From Planctomycetota bacterium (GTDB lineage: Bacteria > Planctomycetota > Planctomycetia > Pirellulales > Pirellulaceae): a stretch of DNA of 8,144 bases. Positions 1 to 7,170 of the stretch are shown here, in pieces. The notes under the pieces were generated by a model. It was given only the letters and a program-made list of their open reading frames with translations, was not told where the DNA came from and ran no database searches. The stretch is from contig JAPLNJ010000820.1 in NCBI GenBank assembly GCA_026692885.1, positions 1 to 8,144 of the forward strand, read 5' to 3'. The position numbers and the translations under genes are program-made. Each line of letters begins with the position of its first letter. The stretch's first letter is position 1.

Positions 1-448
1 GGGCCTCCTGTCTTTGGGAGCAGCCAAACGAAGTTATCGAAGTTCAAGGTCGCTATCGACCACCGTGCCGTCGATCCGCGAGATTATCGTTTGTCCTCCA
101 TTTTCCGAAGGGTATCTTCGGCGCCATTCTAGCCTGTCGCCGACACTCCCGCATAGCGACTTCACCGCGAGGCCCGGTGCCGGATGGCACGAAATTCTCC
201 GTGAGCACGGTCTGTCCGACGTCGAGCGGGCTACACCACCGCCTGTGGGAAGCGTAGCCACGTTGCCGAGTCGTCCGACTGTCCCGCGACCTGCACTGGG
301 AAATGAACGACTTGAGCAACTGTACTTGGCTCGATTCGAGATTCTGCGACGTCTTGTCCGCCTCGTCCGAGCAGTCGCAATCCTCGACAATCATCTAGAA
401 GTCTCCCGTCTGGCATCAAAAACTTAGACCGGTTGGTCGAAAATATGA
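1..448. other. gene-less left flank
   Basis: Several open frames of about 60-137 codons cross this stretch on both strands. None has a recognisable family motif, a convincing ribosome binding site or natural-looking protein composition: the translations are rich in Arg, Ser and Pro, as expected of random GC-rich DNA. I see no tRNA-like fold, no terminator with a T-run and no repeat array. It may be decayed coding sequence or plain intergenic DNA. The base composition becomes visibly more AT-rich from about 420 onward, where the control region of the next gene begins. Confidence 0.5.
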
Positions 449-478
449 ACTATGGGTATTGTTTAGAGAACCTATAGT
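449..478. promoter_or_regulatory. imperfect inverted repeat, candidate TetR operator
   Basis: The arms ACTATGGGT (449-457) and ACCTATAGT (470-478) match as an inverted repeat at 8 of 9 positions, with a 12-base centre. The centre contains the putative -35 hexamer at 459-464. TetR-family repressors usually bind inverted repeats of this size that overlap their own promoters, and the gene directly downstream encodes a TetR-family protein. Its role as an operator is inferred from position and symmetry only. Confidence 0.45.
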
Positions 479-487
479 CGCTATATT
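459..487 (+). promoter_or_regulatory. sigma70-like promoter of the efflux operon
   Basis: TTGTTT (459-464, -35) and TATATT (482-487, -10, five of six matches to TATAAT) are separated by exactly 17 bp. Transcription would begin near 494, leaving a leader of about 30 nt that carries AAGGAG (511-516) ahead of the ATG at 526. It lies in the AT-rich gap before the first gene and is the only good promoter match I found for the operon. All downstream genes overlap their predecessors, so this may drive the whole set. Confidence 0.5.
473..485. promoter_or_regulatory. perfect palindrome over the -10 box, candidate operator
   Basis: TATAG-TCG-CTATA is a perfect inverted repeat with 5-bp arms and a 3-bp centre. 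Its right arm covers the first four bases of the -10 hexamer, and its left arm is shared with the larger inverted repeat at 449-478. A repressor bound here would block RNA polymerase directly. It may be a second half-site arrangement for the same TetR dimer pair. The length is short enough that chance in AT-rich DNA cannot be excluded. Confidence 0.4.
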
Positions 488-525
488 TTCAGCAGAAGTC
501 AGGGGGGTCTAAGGAGACGTGAGCC

Positions 526-1182
526 ATGCCGAGACTTAGCAAGAACCGCAAAGAGTTGCTGAACACGATGATGAAAGAGGCCATCTTCGAGGCCACCGCG
601 TCGGTGTTGGGTGAGCATGGCGTTGAAGGAACCACCATGAATCGGGTGGCGGAGGCCGCGTCCCTGTCCAAGAGCAATCTGTATGACTACTTCCAGAGCA
701 AGGATGACCTACTAACGTTCGTTGCTGATCGAATTACAGGTCCTTTCTTGAAGATGCTCGAGGATGTCGTAGCGGCGAGTCTGCCCGCGCCGCAGAAACT
801 CGAGACCATCCTGCGTTACGCCTTGGACGACACCACCAAACACAAGCCCATCATCCGGCTGCTGGCGCAATCGGATCACAACCAGCAGGTCAAGAGAAGC
901 AGTCGTCCGCGCGTCTTGGAAGCCTTTACGGCCATCTTCGGGCAAGGCATCCAGGAAGGGACGTTTCACCCGCACAATCCCGTGCACACGGGCCGCATGT
1001 TCGCGGGTTGTTTTTCAGAGTTGTTCGAGTTGCTGGTGAGTAACGCCTCCAACGAAGATGTTACCGATTACGTCGAGGTATTGATCGAGGCGGTTCGTCA
1101 TGGTCTTTCCATCCACGTTGCGAACAGCCCTGGGCAGGCCCGGCGACCCCGGGGATGTCGCGAACGTGAGGTACGGTCATGA
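526..1182 (+). CDS. TetR/AcrR-family transcriptional regulator
   Basis: This is a one-component repressor that probably controls the efflux operon it heads. The N-terminal helix-turn-helix is clear: helix 1 at about residues 14-30, then TTMNRVAEAA and SLSKSNLYDYF (about 36-56) as helices 2 and 3, followed by the usual K-D-DLL. The remaining roughly 150 residues are the variable ligand-binding and dimerisation domain. The length of 218 aa is typical. The start at 526 is supported by AAGGAG at 511-516, nine bases upstream. The recognisable domain ends near IEAVRHGL (about residue 194). The last 20-odd residues are rich in Arg, Pro and Gly and look less natural, so the 3' end may have been altered. 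The stop overlaps the next start (ATGA), suggesting translational coupling. Known for the family: the repressor leaves its DNA site when a pump substrate binds. The actual ligand cannot be read from the sequence. Confidence 0.9.
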   Translation: MPRLSKNRKELLNTMMKEAIFEATASVLGEHGVEGTTMNRVAEAASLSKSNLYDYFQSKDDLLTFVADRITGPFLKMLEDVVAASLPAPQKLETILRYALDDTTKHKPIIRLLAQSDHNQQVKRSSRPRVLEAFTAIFGQGIQEGTFHPHNPVHTGRMFAGCFSELFELLVSNASNEDVTDYVEVLIEAVRHGLSIHVANSPGQARRPRGCREREVRS

Positions 1183-2510
1183 ACGTCAAGCTCAAGGTCT
1201 TGCACGGTGCGAGAGCGGGCAAGGAATTGGGGATTCCGACCCCGGAGTGCCTGGTCGGCCGCAGCCAAGATTGCCACTTGCAGCCGAAGAGCGAGGCGAT
1301 CAGTCGTCATCACTGTGTGGTGTATGTCCGGGACGGCCGGGTTTTCGTACGGGACCTCAACCAACACAAACACCGTGAGTCCGACCACGGAAATGATCGA
1401 GGCCACGCAGGCCACAATAGTCGTGTCGTCCATGGTATCCTGCTGCGGGCGGTCTGTGCGGCGATGTTGTTTGGGGTGCTGAACGCCGTGTTGGCCGGAG
1501 CTTGGGAGACCGTGCCTTTGCCGTCCGCACAGCGGTATCCTGAACTGGCGGAAGATCGAGGCAGCGGAAACCAGTCCGTGGCGGCATGGAATGAGCGTCC
1601 CGCCGCTGCCGCCTGGACGCGTCCCACAATGTTCACGAACGATCCCGAACAAAGGCCCTCGTTCAGCGCAGAGACTCCTCAGGGAGTGCCTGCCTCGGAC
1701 GGCCTCGAGCGCTGGAGCCCACCGCGACCCAATGCAGTGCAGACGGATCCCTGGGTGTGGCAAGTCCTTCCCGATGGCCTCATCTATCCGTCCTACTTGG
1801 CTGGACCGAAGGAGCCTCGCTTCGCGAGTATCTGGAACTACGACCAGAAGCTCGGGTGGATGCTCGACCTGGAAGCGGGAGGGCGTGTGGCCCTCCTGAG
1901 ATACGGGACCGCAGGCGTGCCGCGTCCAGACGGCTGGGAACTGGACCTGGAAGGGGCTGCCTTTCCCCGACTGGATGTCGAGCGTAACGAAGACATGATT
2001 TCCACGGACTTCCGAGTGGGTCTCCCATTGACGTTCGGTTACGGTTCTTGGCGAGCGAAGCTAGAAGCGTACCACCTGAGTTCTCATTTGGGCGACGAAT
2101 TGATGTTGCGGTTGCCGGAGACGCCGCGGATCAATTACAGCCGCAATGCGTTTGTTTTCGGTGGCGCTTACTACCCGACGGATGATCTGCGGCTGTACGC
2201 CGAGGTGGAATGGGCCTTTGATACCGCCGGCGGCACCCGGCCCTGGGAGTTTCAATTCGGCGTGGACTACAGTCCAGTTTGCTCATCCGGAGGCTTGAGG
2301 GGGACGCCGTTTCTGGCGTTGAACTGCCAACTTCGCGAAGAGACCGAGTATGAGGCCGCATTCGTAGCCCAGGTGGGATGGCAATGGCGTGGGCTCACTG
2401 GTCACCTGTTCCGGCTCGGTGTGCAGTACTTCACCGGTCCGAGTGATCAGTATCAGTTCTTCTGCCGCAACGAGAACAAGGTCGGCATAGGACTGTGGTA
2501 CGACTTCTGA
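1179..2510 (+). CDS. chimeric protein: broken FHA domain joined to DUF1207 outer-membrane-type protein
   Basis: Two unrelated modules share this 443-residue frame. Residues 1-61 are the first half of an FHA (phosphothreonine-binding) domain, with the GRS turn at 27-29 and SRHH at 42-45. Similarity stops after RDLN (58-61), where the essential NG-containing turn should follow, so phosphopeptide binding is doubtful. Residues 62-85 are hydrophilic and His-rich. Residues 87-107 form a hydrophobic, signal-peptide-like segment ending AVLAGA. Residues about 192-443 are a complete DUF1207 domain: DGLIYPSYLAGPKEPRF near the start, YHLSSHLGDE in the middle, aromatic alternating strands, and a terminal GLWYDF as in outer-membrane beta-barrels. 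No ATG or GTG lies in frame just before the signal-like segment; an ATG at 1432 is one base out of frame. GAGG at 1168-1171 serves the FHA start. Its stop overlaps the adaptor gene (TGATG). The DUF1207 part probably sits in the outer membrane; the family's function is unknown. Export would be compromised if the FHA part is really translated ahead of the signal. Confidence 0.75.
   Translation: MNVKLKVLHGARAGKELGIPTPECLVGRSQDCHLQPKSEAISRHHCVVYVRDGRVFVRDLNQHKHRESDHGNDRGHAGHNSRVVHGILLRAVCAAMLFGVLNAVLAGAWETVPLPSAQRYPELAEDRGSGNQSVAAWNERPAAAAWTRPTMFTNDPEQRPSFSAETPQGVPASDGLERWSPPRPNAVQTDPWVWQVLPDGLIYPSYLAGPKEPRFASIWNYDQKLGWMLDLEAGGRVALLRYGTAGVPRPDGWELDLEGAAFPRLDVERNEDMISTDFRVGLPLTFGYGSWRAKLEAYHLSSHLGDELMLRLPETPRINYSRNAFVFGGAYYPTDDLRLYAEVEWAFDTAGGTRPWEFQFGVDYSPVCSSGGLRGTPFLALNCQLREETEYEAAFVAQVGWQWRGLTGHLFRLGVQYFTGPSDQYQFFCRNENKVGIGLWYDF
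1362..1433 (-). other. joint segment reading as a hydrophobic peptide on the opposite strand
   Basis: This stretch lies exactly between the point where FHA similarity ends and the signal-like segment of DUF1207. On the plus strand it encodes an unnatural run with no membrane or fold character (QHKHRESDHGND and similar). On the minus strand, from an ATG at 1433-1431, it reads MDDTTIVACVASIISVVG followed by LTVFVLV, which looks like a small transmembrane N-terminus. This may be a fragment of a membrane-protein gene inserted or left behind in inverted orientation, or chance. No ribosome binding site of note precedes the ATG and there is no family I can name, so I do not call it a gene. Confidence 0.3.
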
Positions 2511-3958
2511 TGCAAACTCCGTTGGAGACTGAGAAAGTGAGCACCGTATTAACTGAAGAACCCACGGCCAGCGTCAATCCATTGAGTCTGGAACGCCAGG
2601 TCGAGACAAAGCCGGGCGAGAAAAAGCCGATTGAGAAGGGGCAGGCTGCCAAGCCGTCAAAGCCCGGCACGCACCGATGGCTGCTGATTCTGGCAAGCGG
2701 CATCGTTGTTGGCGGCGCTTGGTATGGCTACGCTCGGCATGCCGCGGTCGGCACGGGTGAGAAGACATCCGAATCGTCGGCGGGCGAAACAGAGCAGCGC
2801 GTGGGCAAAGCCACGCTCGGATTTGCCACGAACGGCAATGCTGCAAAAGCCGCAAGAGACGCCGCGGCCCCACGCTGCGAAACCGTGCCCGTCAAAGTTC
2901 TGCAGCGGAGCGACACGCTTCGCTTGACCGGCAGTCTCATCGCCGACGAGCAGTCCTCCGTGGCCAGCAACACGAGCGGCATCGCTGCCGAAGTGTTTGT
3001 TGATCGTGGCAGCATTGTGAAGAAGGGCGACGTGTTGGTTCAAATCGATCCGACCGACGCAAAGAACAAATTGGCGGAAGGCTTGGCCCTCATCGATGAA
3101 CTCAAGGCGAGGTTGGGAATCGGCGACAGCTTTGACGGGTTCGATCCCGAGGACCAGCCTGAAGTCCGACTCGCCAAGGCCTCGGCCGATCTGGCCACGT
3201 CGAATTTCAAACGCGCCCAGGACGTGTACACAAAAAAGGTCATCTCGACCGAGGCCTACGACCAGTCGCGGACCGAGTGTGAGTTGGCTTTGCAGCGCTA
3301 TCGTCAGTCGCTGTTCCAGATCAAGCAGGTTTATCAAACTTGCAAGACGGCCGCGACGAAGTTGGCGATTCTGGAGAAAGCCGTGGCCGACACGACCATT
3401 CGCGCCCCATTCGACGGCTGGGTAGCCGAAAAACTCGTGGCGGTCGGCGAACAGATATCGTCGGGCATGCAGGCTACAAAGGTTGTCACACTCGTGCGAA
3501 TCGCCCCGCTTCGGCTGGCGCTGACCGTTTCGCAGCAGGACATCGGCTGCATTCAAGCCGGACAGGCGGTGCGATTCCACGTTGACAGCTTTCCCGACCA
3601 GTTGTTCACCGGCACCGTGCAATTCATCGCGCCGGTGGTGACCAACGACACGCGGTCGATGGTTGTCGAAGCCGTCGTGCCAAACCCCAACGGCGCGTTG
3701 CGGCCCGGCCTGTTTGCCACCGCCGAATTGGAGCTTCCCAAAAAGGGGGCCGAGGTCTTCGTACCCCTCAACGCTGTGCAGAGAACCGGCGAGGTCGCCC
3801 GCGTCTTCGTCGTTCGCGATGGCATGGCTCGCGAGCAGGTTGTCGCGCTCGGCGACACGATGAAGGATAAAATACAGGTCAAATCGGGACTGACGGCCAC
3901 GGACGTCCTCGTTGCCAATCCCGACCAGGTCCATGACGGAGACGTGGTCCGCAAATGA
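2510..3958 (+). CDS. RND efflux periplasmic adaptor (membrane fusion protein, HlyD/AcrA family)
   Basis: This adaptor links the inner-membrane pump to the outer envelope. I chose the ATG at 2510, which overlaps the upstream stop as TGATG and gives 482 aa; a GTG at 2495 in the same frame would add five residues. A charged cytoplasmic N-terminus of about 55 residues (Lys/Glu/Pro-rich) precedes one membrane anchor (WLLILASGIVVGGAWYGY, about 57-74), so it is anchored by a helix and shows no lipobox. The first half of the lipoyl-like domain is at about 156-181 (SGIAAEVFVDRGSIVKKGD). A long coiled-coil hairpin runs from about 185 to 292, and the second lipoyl half begins at IRAPFDGWVAE (297-307). 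Beta-barrel and membrane-proximal domains follow (VRFHVDSFPDQLFTGTV, then LRPGLFATAEL). The length is somewhat above the usual 350-420 aa because of the N-terminal extension. Its stop overlaps the pump start (ATGA), strongly implying a matched adaptor-pump pair. Confidence 0.93.
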   Translation: MQTPLETEKVSTVLTEEPTASVNPLSLERQVETKPGEKKPIEKGQAAKPSKPGTHRWLLILASGIVVGGAWYGYARHAAVGTGEKTSESSAGETEQRVGKATLGFATNGNAAKAARDAAAPRCETVPVKVLQRSDTLRLTGSLIADEQSSVASNTSGIAAEVFVDRGSIVKKGDVLVQIDPTDAKNKLAEGLALIDELKARLGIGDSFDGFDPEDQPEVRLAKASADLATSNFKRAQDVYTKKVISTEAYDQSRTECELALQRYRQSLFQIKQVYQTCKTAATKLAILEKAVADTTIRAPFDGWVAEKLVAVGEQISSGMQATKVVTLVRIAPLRLALTVSQQDIGCIQAGQAVRFHVDSFPDQLFTGTVQFIAPVVTNDTRSMVVEAVVPNPNGALRPGLFATAELELPKKGAEVFVPLNAVQRTGEVARVFVVRDGMAREQVVALGDTMKDKIQVKSGLTATDVLVANPDQVHDGDVVRK

Positions 3959-6900
3959 ATCAACTGGCTGCGATTTGCGTCAAACGCCCTGTTTTCGCCA
4001 CTGTGATCATCCTCGTGCTCGTCGTATTCGGCATTGCCGGATACATGAAGCTCGGCGTCGATCGCTTTCCCAAAGTCGACTTTCCCATCGTTACGGTAAC
4101 GACGCGTCAGCCGGGTTCGGCGCCTGAGGAAATTGAAACCGAAATCACCGACAAGATCGAAGAGGCCGTCAACACGGTCAACGGCATCGACGAGTTGCGG
4201 TCGATTTCATCCGAAGGCATCTCGCAGGTCTTCGTCACGTTCCTTCTGGAGAAGGATATCGATGTGGCCGCGCAGGACGTACGCGACAAGATCAACCGCG
4301 TGCTCCCTGAGTTGCCCAAGGACATCGACCAACCGACCGTCGAAAAGCTGGACCCCGATTCGGCACCCGTCTTGGCGATTGCCGTTTCCGCGCCCCCTCC
4401 TACTACGCTGCGCGACATCACGGAGTATTGCGACAAAGTCCTTCGACGTCAGTTGGAATCGCTCGGCGGCGTCGGCCAAGTGATGCTCGTCGGCGGCCAG
4501 GCCCGGCAAATCAACGTGCAGCTCGATCCGTTGAAGCTCCGCGCCTATAAGTTGACGGTGGCTGATGTGGCAAAGGCGTTGGCGGCCCAAAACCTTCAAA
4601 TGCCTAGTGGTTCGATGAAGGTCGGCGCAACCGAATACACGCTGCGCACCATGGGACGCGTCGGTAGCATGGAGGAAATGAACCGCATTACGGTGGCCAA
4701 CCGCGACGGCCGCACAATCACGATCGGCGATCTTGGCACGGCCGAAGATTCCACCGAGGAAGTCAAGAGTGCATCGCTCTACAACGACACGCCCTGCGTG
4801 CTAATGAATATCCGCAAGCAGTCGGGCACGAATACCGTGGCCGTGGCAAACTCCTTGAAAGAGCGGCTCGTCGGGTTGAGCCAGCTTGCTCCAAAGGGGT
4901 ATCACGTGCAGGTCGTGCGCGACCAATCCGTCTTCATCGAGACGTCCATCGACACGGTCAAAGAGCATTTGATTATTGGCAGCATTCTCGCGGCCGTTGT
5001 GGTTTTTCTGTTTCTGGCGAACACGCGAGCCACGGTCATCGCCGCCCTGGCGATTCCGACCTCGATCATTTCCGCGTTCGCCATCGTCAGTTACATGGGC
5101 TTCACGCTCAATAGCATCACGCTGCTGGCGCTCACCCTCTCGGTGGGCATCGTGATCGACGACGCGATCGTCGTCATGGAAAATATCTTTCGCTACATCG
5201 AGGAAAAGAAGTATACGCCGTTCCAGGCCGCCACGGCCGCTACCGCCGAGATCGGGCTGGCCGTGATGGCGATCACCGTCTCGCTGGTCGCCGTGTTCCT
5301 TCCCATCGCCATGATGGATGGCATCGTCGGAAAGTTCCTCAAGTCGTTCGGCATCACGATGTCGGGTACGATTCTGGTCAGCATGTTGGTCAGCTTCACC
5401 CTCACGCCGATGCTGGCTGCCCGTTGGTTCAAGGGCCCCGAGGAGGAAGACGACAAGCCCGGTGAAAGCCCCAAGGGCACCGCCCATTCGCCTGCCGGCG
5501 ACTCGAAATCCAGAAATCAGATCTTCTATCACATGTTCGAGTCGGCCTACCTCGTGGCCCTCAGGTTTTCGCTCCGGCATCGTTGGATCATCGTGCTGGC
5601 CGTCGTAGGCTGCATGGGAACGTTGCCCATGTTGTTCAAAATGGTCAACAAGAACTTCATCCCCGACGAGGACTCGTCGGAATTCCAAGTGAACATCCAA
5701 GCGCCGGAGGGCACCTCGCTCGAGGCTACCCAGGTGCTCATCGCGCGCATCGCCCGCGACATCCGCCAACTCAACGGCGTCGAATACACCATCAGCAGCG
5801 TGGCCGACACGGAACAGCGCAATCCCTACCAAGGCACGATCTACACCAAGCTGTTCAAGCTCGCCGACCGCGAGTACGGACAGATGGAGCTCATGGAGTT
5901 CGTCCGCAAGAACGTCTTGCAGAAATTCACGGGCGACAATTTGCGCATCAGTATCAGTCCGGTCTCGCCGTTTTCGGGCGGTGGCATGACGGCCGGCGAC
6001 ATCCAATACATGATCGGCGGGCCCGATATCCAGAAACTGGAACAGTACGCCAAGAGCGTCATGGCCGATCTGCGCAAGGTGCCAGGCGCGGTCGATATCG
6101 ATTCATCGCTCTCCTTGGGTAAGCCGCAGTTTGGCGTCGAAATCGATCGGGCCAAAGCGGCCCAACTGGGCGTCTCGGTCGCCGATATTGCCAATACGCT
6201 CCGACTGCTCGTGGCCGGCGATAAGGTGTCGGACTACAACGACAAGGGCGAACAGTACGAGGTCCACGTCCGCTCCGTGGCCGACGTGCGTAACCACCTC
6301 GACGAACTGACGATGATCACGGTGCCTTCGAACAAGTTCGGCACCGTTCCGCTGGGCGACGTCGTGCGTTTCGAGAAAGGCACGGGACCGGCTCAAATCA
6401 ATCGGCTCGCACGCACCCGGCAGGTCACGATCACCGCCAACATGGCACCCGACACGTCGCAACAAATGGTGTTGGACGAGGTCGCCAAATCGACCGAGAA
6501 CCTGAAGATGGGCCCGGAATATCGAACGGGCCTGTTGGGCAAGTCGAAGGAAATGGCCAAAGCGTTCCGTGGCTTCTTCATCGCCTTCATCCTGGCGTTC
6601 ATCTTCGTCTACCTGTGCATCGCCGCGCAGTTCGAGTCGTGGCTCCACCCGATTACTATTCTGCTGTCGCTGCCCTTGACCTTGCCCTTCGCGTTGGTGT
6701 CGCTGCTGATCTTCCACCAATCGTTGAACATTTTCTCCCTGTTGGGCATCCTCGTGCTCTTCGCGGTGGTCAAGAAGAACTCGATCCTGCAAATCGACCA
6801 CACGAATCAACTTCGGGCCGAGGGAATGCCAAAATTCGAAGCGATCGTCCAGGCCAACCGCGACCGATTGCGTCCCATTTTGATGACGACCGTCGCCTTC

Positions 6901-7170
6901 GTGGCCGGCATGATTCCAACGTTCGTCTCGAACGCCGAAGGCTCCGCCGTCAATAAGGCCATCAGCGGGGTGATCATCGGTGGTCAATCACTGTCGTTGC
7001 TCTTAACCCTATTGGCCACACCAGTCGCCTATTCGCTCTTCGACGACCTCAGCGTCTTATTTGCTCGCATTTTCGGCCGTGTAGCGGCCGAGTCGTCGAA
7101 GCACCCAAAGCCAGACAACATCGAAAACCGCCCGTTGGTGGCAATGAAAACGGCGACACGTTATCCGTGA
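3955..7170 (+). CDS. RND multidrug efflux permease (HAE1/AcrB family)
   Basis: This inner-membrane proton/drug antiporter is expected to work as a trimer with the adaptor encoded just upstream. Its 1071 residues fit the family. Twelve membrane helices can be placed: TM1 about 13-31; TM2-TM6 about 339-485, including the proton-relay motif GIVIDDAIVVMENIF with D402 and D403 (AcrB D407/D408 equivalents); TM7 about 544-560; TM8-TM12 about 872-1028. TM10 carries the relay lysine in VVKKNSILQIDH (K940/K941; the lysine before Asn aligns with AcrB K940). TM11 carries RPILMTTVAF with the conserved Thr. Two large periplasmic porter/docking loops lie at about 32-338 and 561-870. The cytoplasmic loop between TM6 and TM7 has an acidic then Ser/Gly/Lys-rich insertion (about 490-522), and a polar tail of about 40 residues follows TM12. 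All key catalytic residues are present, so it should be active. Substrates cannot be inferred; the TetR regulator hints at toxic organic compounds. A heavy-metal (CusA-type) role is less likely because the sequence reads as HAE1. Confidence 0.96.
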   Translation: MNQLAAICVKRPVFATVIILVLVVFGIAGYMKLGVDRFPKVDFPIVTVTTRQPGSAPEEIETEITDKIEEAVNTVNGIDELRSISSEGISQVFVTFLLEKDIDVAAQDVRDKINRVLPELPKDIDQPTVEKLDPDSAPVLAIAVSAPPPTTLRDITEYCDKVLRRQLESLGGVGQVMLVGGQARQINVQLDPLKLRAYKLTVADVAKALAAQNLQMPSGSMKVGATEYTLRTMGRVGSMEEMNRITVANRDGRTITIGDLGTAEDSTEEVKSASLYNDTPCVLMNIRKQSGTNTVAVANSLKERLVGLSQLAPKGYHVQVVRDQSVFIETSIDTVKEHLIIGSILAAVVVFLFLANTRATVIAALAIPTSIISAFAIVSYMGFTLNSITLLALTLSVGIVIDDAIVVMENIFRYIEEKKYTPFQAATAATAEIGLAVMAITVSLVAVFLPIAMMDGIVGKFLKSFGITMSGTILVSMLVSFTLTPMLAARWFKGPEEEDDKPGESPKGTAHSPAGDSKSRNQIFYHMFESAYLVALRFSLRHRWIIVLAVVGCMGTLPMLFKMVNKNFIPDEDSSEFQVNIQAPEGTSLEATQVLIARIARDIRQLNGVEYTISSVADTEQRNPYQGTIYTKLFKLADREYGQMELMEFVRKNVLQKFTGDNLRISISPVSPFSGGGMTAGDIQYMIGGPDIQKLEQYAKSVMADLRKVPGAVDIDSSLSLGKPQFGVEIDRAKAAQLGVSVADIANTLRLLVAGDKVSDYNDKGEQYEVHVRSVADVRNHLDELTMITVPSNKFGTVPLGDVVRFEKGTGPAQINRLARTRQVTITANMAPDTSQQMVLDEVAKSTENLKMGPEYRTGLLGKSKEMAKAFRGFFIAFILAFIFVYLCIAAQFESWLHPITILLSLPLTLPFALVSLLIFHQSLNIFSLLGILVLFAVVKKNSILQIDHTNQLRAEGMPKFEAIVQANRDRLRPILMTTVAFVAGMIPTFVSNAEGSAVNKAISGVIIGGQSLSLLLTLLATPVAYSLFDDLSVLFARIFGRVAAESSKHPKPDNIENRPLVAMKTATRYP

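Noticed and set aside
14..427. 137-codon plus-strand open frame at the left edge
   Set aside because: No motif, no ribosome binding site, composition like random GC-rich DNA; overlapping frames of similar length exist on the other strand.
427..438. partial palindrome GACCGGTTGGTC upstream of the promoter
   Set aside because: Only the outer four bases and a central ACCGGT are symmetric, and these symmetries do not share a centre; it is not related to the half-sites nearer the promoter.
2657..3934. 425-codon open frame on the minus strand across the adaptor gene
   Set aside because: Same reason: the plus-strand frame is a full RND adaptor with all domains; the antisense translation has no family features or start signal.
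4801..6006. 401-codon open frame on the minus strand inside the pump gene
   Set aside because: It is antisense to a clearly coding RND gene. Its translation is dominated by His, Arg, Asp and Gly without motifs, a usual by-product of GC-rich codon choice on the other strand.
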